A DNA stretch of 64,000 bases from G942493375 sp942493375 (lineage in GTDB: Bacteria > Armatimonadota > UBA5829): contig OW818698.1 in assembly GCA_942493375.1 (NCBI GenBank), positions 4,030,001-4,094,000 on the forward strand, written 5' to 3'. The notes under the pieces were generated by a model. The model worked only from the letters and a program-made list of their open reading frames with translations, searched no databases and had not been told where the DNA came from. Positions 60,686 to 64,000 of this stretch are shown here, piece by piece (the stretch's first letter is position 1; each line of letters opens with the position of its first letter). The position numbers and the translations under genes are program-made.

Positions 60686-61843
60686 ATGGAAAAAATAGGG
60701 GTTGCCGTAATTGGCACGGGTTATATAGGTGTTGTCCACATTGAGCAATTGCTCAGAGTTCCAAATGTCAGGATTGTAGGTGTAGCTGATAAGAATGCAA
60801 AACTGGCATCCGGTATAGCTGCCCAGTATGGTATCGAGAAAGTCTACAGCGATGTAGATCAACTCATCGCAGATCCGGATGTCGATGTTATCCACAACTG
60901 CACTCCCAACAACCTTCACTTCACAATCAACAAAGCAGCCATCGAAGCAGGTAAGCAGGTGTTTTCAGAGAAACCTTTGGCGCTTTCGTCTCAGGAGTCA
61001 GCTGAGCTAGTGCGACTTGCTGAAAAGCATCAAACAGTAACAGGCATCAACTTCTGCTATAGATACTATCCGGTTGTCCAGGAAGCCGCTGCAAGAGTAG
61101 CACGTGGTGACATCGGAACAGTTTATAACGTTTTGGGGAGCTATCTGCAGGACTGGTTGCTGTATGAGACCGACTATTCCTGGCGCCTGGATCCATCTAT
61201 GGCAGGTGCATCGAATATTGTCGGTGATTTGGGAAGCCATTGGTGCGATTTAGTGCAGTTCATCACCGGGCTGAAGATCGTTCAGGTAATGGCAGAACTA
61301 CGAACTATCCTACCTGTCCGAAAACGACCGACCAATAACGAAACTCTCACTTTCGCAGGTGCAAGCGATACCGAGTATGAAGACGTTGCGATATCAATGG
61401 ATGAATATGGTTCGATGCTTATGCGGCTGGAAAATGGTGCCAGCGTAACATTTACAACCAGCCAACTGGCAGCAGGCCGCAAGTGCCATATTGATGTTCA
61501 GGTATACGGTTCGGATGGTTCCTTGGCATGGAACCATGAGCGTTCGGCTGAGCTCTGGCTGGGGCATCGAAATGAAGCAAATCAGATATTCATTGAATCC
61601 CCCAATCTTCAGACTGAACAGACAAAGCATTATGCCAAACTGCCATCCGGCCATCCGATGGGATATAAAGACGCCGTCTTGAACCTGTTCAGCGACTACT
61701 ACGAAGCAGTGCAATTGAAAAAGGAAGGCAAAACCTCCTGCATCAAGTGTGCTGACTTCAAATCTGGTCACAGCGAAATGCTGGTTCTGGAGGCTGCAAT
61801 TGCCTCATCCAAATCCGGTTCCTGGGCGAAGGTAGCAGAATAA
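60686..61843 (+). CDS. Gfo/Idh/MocA family oxidoreductase
   Basis: 385 residues with AAAGGAG upstream of the ATG. The N-terminal Rossmann domain binds NAD(P): GVAVIGTGYIGVVHIEQLL, VGVADKN, then the conserved VFSEKPLALS (EKP lysine). The C-terminal domain has DLGSHWCDLVQFITG with the catalytic-type His. These enzymes oxidise or reduce hydroxyl groups of sugars and inositols or use NAD transiently in glycoside cleavage. Next to a GH95-like enzyme it may process the released sugar (inference). A palindromic repeat follows 7 bp after the stop. Confidence 0.93.
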   Translation: MEKIGVAVIGTGYIGVVHIEQLLRVPNVRIVGVADKNAKLASGIAAQYGIEKVYSDVDQLIADPDVDVIHNCTPNNLHFTINKAAIEAGKQVFSEKPLALSSQESAELVRLAEKHQTVTGINFCYRYYPVVQEAAARVARGDIGTVYNVLGSYLQDWLLYETDYSWRLDPSMAGASNIVGDLGSHWCDLVQFITGLKIVQVMAELRTILPVRKRPTNNETLTFAGASDTEYEDVAISMDEYGSMLMRLENGASVTFTTSQLAAGRKCHIDVQVYGSDGSLAWNHERSAELWLGHRNEANQIFIESPNLQTEQTKHYAKLPSGHPMGYKDAVLNLFSDYYEAVQLKKEGKTSCIKCADFKSGHSEMLVLEAAIASSKSGSWAKVAE

Positions 61844-61849
61844 TCATAT

Positions 61850-61933
61850 TGTCATCCTGAGGAACGAAGGATCTGCTTTTACTTGCAGTTGGAATCTATG
61901 AAAAGCAGATTCTTCACTGCGTTCAGAATGACA
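61850..61933. repeat. Palindromic element (family copy 3)
   Basis: Starts TGTCATCCTGAGGAACG and ends TTCAGAATGACA, with arms that match copies 1 and 2 and a longer, diverged loop. Located between the oxidoreductase and the next secreted protein gene. Confidence 0.87.
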
Positions 61934-61992
61934 TATCTAACGAAACACCATCGTAGTATCTTTGCAAAAAGCATCTTGGAGGAATAACAACA

Positions 61993-63276
61993 ATGTTTTG
62001 TGGTGACTTTCCGAAGAAGGCGTTTAGTTATCTCGTTCTGGTTTTGTTTGTAGTCGCATTTACAACAACTTCAAATACTGCAGGAGCAAAAGAAATGTGG
62101 AAACTGAAGAAACCTATAGTTACGTATTATGCAGGCCCTACAATGACTGAAGCTAGTGCTCAGATGATGAAAGATGGGGGCTGGAATTTAATCTGGTGTA
62201 CAGAGAAGGATCTGGATATTGCGCAGAAGCTGGGCTTGAAAGCAATGCTGCGGGATGGCCTGTTGTATCCTGATAAAATGGATGACCCCGACAAGATTGC
62301 GAAACTGATAGAACTGGTAAAGAGAGTGAGAAACCATCCTGCGCTTGATTCATACTTTATTGTGGATGAACCAAGCACAGCAGTATTTCCAAACATAGCA
62401 AAGATGGTTTCAATTCTAAGAGAACATGATCCTGCCCATATGGGATATGTTAACCTGTTTCCCACTTATGCTTCAAATGAGCAGTTGGGAACAACCGGTG
62501 ATACTGCCACTGCGTACCTTGAGCACTTGGAACGGTTTGTTGCAGAAGTCAAACCGCTGCTGCTGAGCTACGATAACTATCAGTTCTTTACAACCGGTGA
62601 TGGAGATCAGTATTTCTTGAACCTGGAACTGGTAAGACAAACAGCCTTGAAGCACAAGCTGCCATTTATGAATATCATCCAGGCAAGTTCATGGTCACCG
62701 GGAGTCAGAGTGCCTAATGCCAACGAGTTTAGGTTCCTTTACTACACAACGCTTGCATATGGCGCTCAAGCTATATCCCATTATGTCTACAACTATCCAG
62801 TAGACCACAAGGGTATGATTGTAGATAACGATGGCAAGCCGACCCATCTCTACCATGCAGCAAAGTTTTTGAACCCTGAGTTCGAGAGAATTGCTACCGA
62901 GCTTATGTCGTGCAAATCACTCGGAGCTTATCACGTCGGCACCATAATGCCAGGGACAACAGCTCTCCCCGAGAAGTCTGCATTCAAAATTCAGGCAGAG
63001 GGTCTGGATGCAATATCTCCCACTCCTGAGAAAAACAAACCCGCAGAAGGTTTTGTGCTTGGATACTTTGGTAAAGCAGGAACGAATAAGCCGACCCATG
63101 TGGTGGTTGCAAACTTGAATTATAACAAGAATGTTAAAGCCACTTTGACAGGTCCTGGAAAGATGGAAATCTTCGTTCCGACTTCAAAGAGCTGGTATCC
63201 TACTTTGAGCAAAACAGCTGATCTGGATCTCCTGCCAGGCGGTGGTGTTTTAGTAAGATTGGTAGACGCTGACTAA
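61993..63276 (+). CDS. Secreted glycosidase-like protein, paralogue of the first gene
   Basis: 427 residues with GGAGGAATAAC upstream and a signal peptide (YLVLVLFVVAFTTTSNTAGA) after a short basic n-region. The barrel-like region shows PIVTYYAGPTMTEA, GLKAMLRDGLL, a DEP motif in SYFIVDEPST (about residue 124), LLSYDNYQFFTTGDGD and YTTLAYGAQAISHYVYN. A beta-rich C-terminal domain ends in LPGGGVLVRL. Closest relative in the window is the truncated gene at 2-1036, so the fold and role should be the same. The DEP glutamate is the best candidate acid/base. I cannot name a GH family. Transcribed alone, with a hairpin after the stop. Confidence 0.75.
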   Translation: MFCGDFPKKAFSYLVLVLFVVAFTTTSNTAGAKEMWKLKKPIVTYYAGPTMTEASAQMMKDGGWNLIWCTEKDLDIAQKLGLKAMLRDGLLYPDKMDDPDKIAKLIELVKRVRNHPALDSYFIVDEPSTAVFPNIAKMVSILREHDPAHMGYVNLFPTYASNEQLGTTGDTATAYLEHLERFVAEVKPLLLSYDNYQFFTTGDGDQYFLNLELVRQTALKHKLPFMNIIQASSWSPGVRVPNANEFRFLYYTTLAYGAQAISHYVYNYPVDHKGMIVDNDGKPTHLYHAAKFLNPEFERIATELMSCKSLGAYHVGTIMPGTTALPEKSAFKIQAEGLDAISPTPEKNKPAEGFVLGYFGKAGTNKPTHVVVANLNYNKNVKATLTGPGKMEIFVPTSKSWYPTLSKTADLDLLPGGGVLVRLVDAD

Positions 63277-63293
63277 CACATGTAACAATTATT

Positions 63294-63315
63294 GGGAGGC
63301 CCACCGTGGCCTCCC
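63294..63315 (+). terminator. Hairpin after the secreted glycosidase-like gene
   Basis: An 8-bp GC-rich perfect stem GGGAGGCC/GGCCTCCC with a 6-base loop, 17 bp after the stop, followed by a moderately T-rich stretch. Confidence 0.7.
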
Positions 63316-63497
63316 GTTCTAACCCCGTCTTTTATCTCTCAGAATTATATTTCCAATATTAGTATCAATAAATTACTCATGTTCTAGTGCTAAGTATGGC
63401 AATCTACATGTAGTTATTGTTTAGTGGTATTGGGTCAGTACGTGTGTTATATTAGGAGCGTCAAGGCTCAGTCTGCTTTCTGAGGAGATAATGTGAT

Positions 63498-64000
63498 ATG
63501 GAAATAGAGAAGAGGACTGATAATTCCATAGACCAGTTCGAACAACTCGTCGTTTTTCAACTTGCGGACGAATACTATGGAGTTGATATTGGGGCAGTTA
63601 ATACCATTATCAGGATGCAGACCGTGACTACAGTTCCACAAACCCCCAGATTTGTTGAGGGTGTTACCAACCTGCGTGGTAGTATCGTTCCAGTCATTGA
63701 TCTGAGAAAACGATTTGGACTTCTGGCAAGCGAACCAACCAAGACATCAAGGATCGTTGTGGTTGAAGCTGCTGGAATGATGATTGGCATGGTTGTTGAT
63801 GCTGTGGCTGAGACTCTCAGGTTGCGTGCAGACGATATTGAGCCTCCATCACCGGTCATCTGTTCACTGGATTCCGAGTATCTTCGGGGTATAGGTAAGC
63901 AGAATGACAGATTGGTGATTCTGCTTGATCTTGAGAAGATTCTCTCCAGCCAGGACTGGGAAAAGGTGTCTAAACTGGACAAAGTTATGGAACCAGTCGC
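63498..64000 (+). CDS. cheW: CheW-like chemotaxis coupling protein, 3' truncated by window edge
   Basis: 167 residues are visible from the ATG at 63498, with GAGGAGAT 8 bases upstream; no stop is reached before base 64000. The CheW core is clear: LVVFQLADEYYGVDIGAVN, then VPQTPRFVEGVTNLRGSIVP, VIDLRKRFGL, then IGMVVDAVAETLRL and LVILLDLEKIL. It couples chemoreceptors to the kinase CheA. The protein already exceeds ~150 residues, so it may be a normal CheW with a short tail, or part of a longer fusion. It suggests chemotaxis or a chemosensory pathway beyond the right edge. Confidence 0.92.
   Translation, partial: MEIEKRTDNSIDQFEQLVVFQLADEYYGVDIGAVNTIIRMQTVTTVPQTPRFVEGVTNLRGSIVPVIDLRKRFGLLASEPTKTSRIVVVEAAGMMIGMVVDAVAETLRLRADDIEPPSPVICSLDSEYLRGIGKQNDRLVILLDLEKILSSQDWEKVSKLDKVMEPV

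Noticed and set aside
49364..61933. Repeated palindromes as a possible CRISPR array
   Set aside because: Copies are kilobases apart, diverged and self-complementary; there are no regular spacers or cas genes.
63575..63982. 135-codon minus-strand ORF
   Set aside because: Antisense to the clear CheW gene.
1..64000. tRNA or rRNA genes
   Set aside because: I looked for T-loop-like GTTCGA motifs and long conserved rRNA blocks; hits lay inside protein genes and could not be folded into cloverleafs by eye.

Overview
This is a 64 kb stretch of a bacterial chromosome, mid-40s % GC by eye, with purine-rich ribosome binding sites and sigma-70 type promoters. It is dominated by glycoside hydrolases, carbohydrate esterases and associated secreted proteins. 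No rRNA, tRNA, CRISPR array, transposase or phage gene was recognised. Several traits point to an anaerobic or facultative polysaccharide degrader in a deep Gram-negative-like lineage: a fermentative AdhE, lysine synthesis by LL-diaminopimelate aminotransferase (DapL), a PEP-CTERM surface protein, lipoproteins, CheW, and many DUF4838, GxGYxYP, UROD-like and ceramidase-like genes. Armatimonadota or a PVC-type phylum (Lentisphaerota, Planctomycetota) would fit. This placement is an inference and cannot be settled from the window.

Layout. Positions 2-6289 (+) form an operon of four carbohydrate-active genes, the first cut by the window edge, ending at a terminator at 6320. A small HTH protein (6465) with a near-consensus promoter and the fermentative adhE (7000-9645, -) follow. 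Positions 9870-22450 (-) are a block of secreted enzymes. It holds three paralogous SGNH/GDSL esterases (plus the 3' stub of a fourth), a GH42-like protein, a GH39-like protein, a DUF4838 protein and a DUF5107/TPR protein. Positions 22708-31644 hold a PEP-CTERM protein, a truncated sugar transferase, a possible NodB/GH57-like protein, a pentapeptide-repeat protein, a clostripain-like lipoprotein, a sensor kinase with response regulator, and a secreted carboxypeptidase-regulatory-like protein. Positions 31751-45957 mix carbohydrate enzymes (GH42, GxGYxYP, a sugar isomerase, a ceramidase-like enzyme) with lysine biosynthesis (lysA, dapL) and an SdpR/SdpI-type pair. Positions 46025-49260 carry a BlaR1-like peptidase and a BlaI repressor, under a promoter with BlaI-type operators. 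Positions 49529-57829 hold a GH43-like enzyme, an esterase, a FadR-type regulator, three UROD-superfamily proteins, an unrecognised protein and a cupin. Positions 58181-63276 have a GH95-like fucosidase, a Gfo/Idh/MocA oxidoreductase and a second copy of the window's first gene. A CheW gene runs off the right edge.

How it works together (inference): exported glycosidases and esterases strip complex, probably acetylated or decorated plant or algal glycans. Cytoplasmic enzymes (GH42, GH95-like, GHL6-like, the isomerase, Gfo/Idh/MocA) finish the products, and AdhE disposes of reducing power. No sugar transporter is encoded in the window. Two genes (blaI and sdpI) carry single-base frameshifts, and two stubs (a GDSL 3' end and a COG2865-type 3' end) record gene decay. 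Several palindromic intergenic repeat families recur, the clearest being three copies of an element with arms of about 30 bp.
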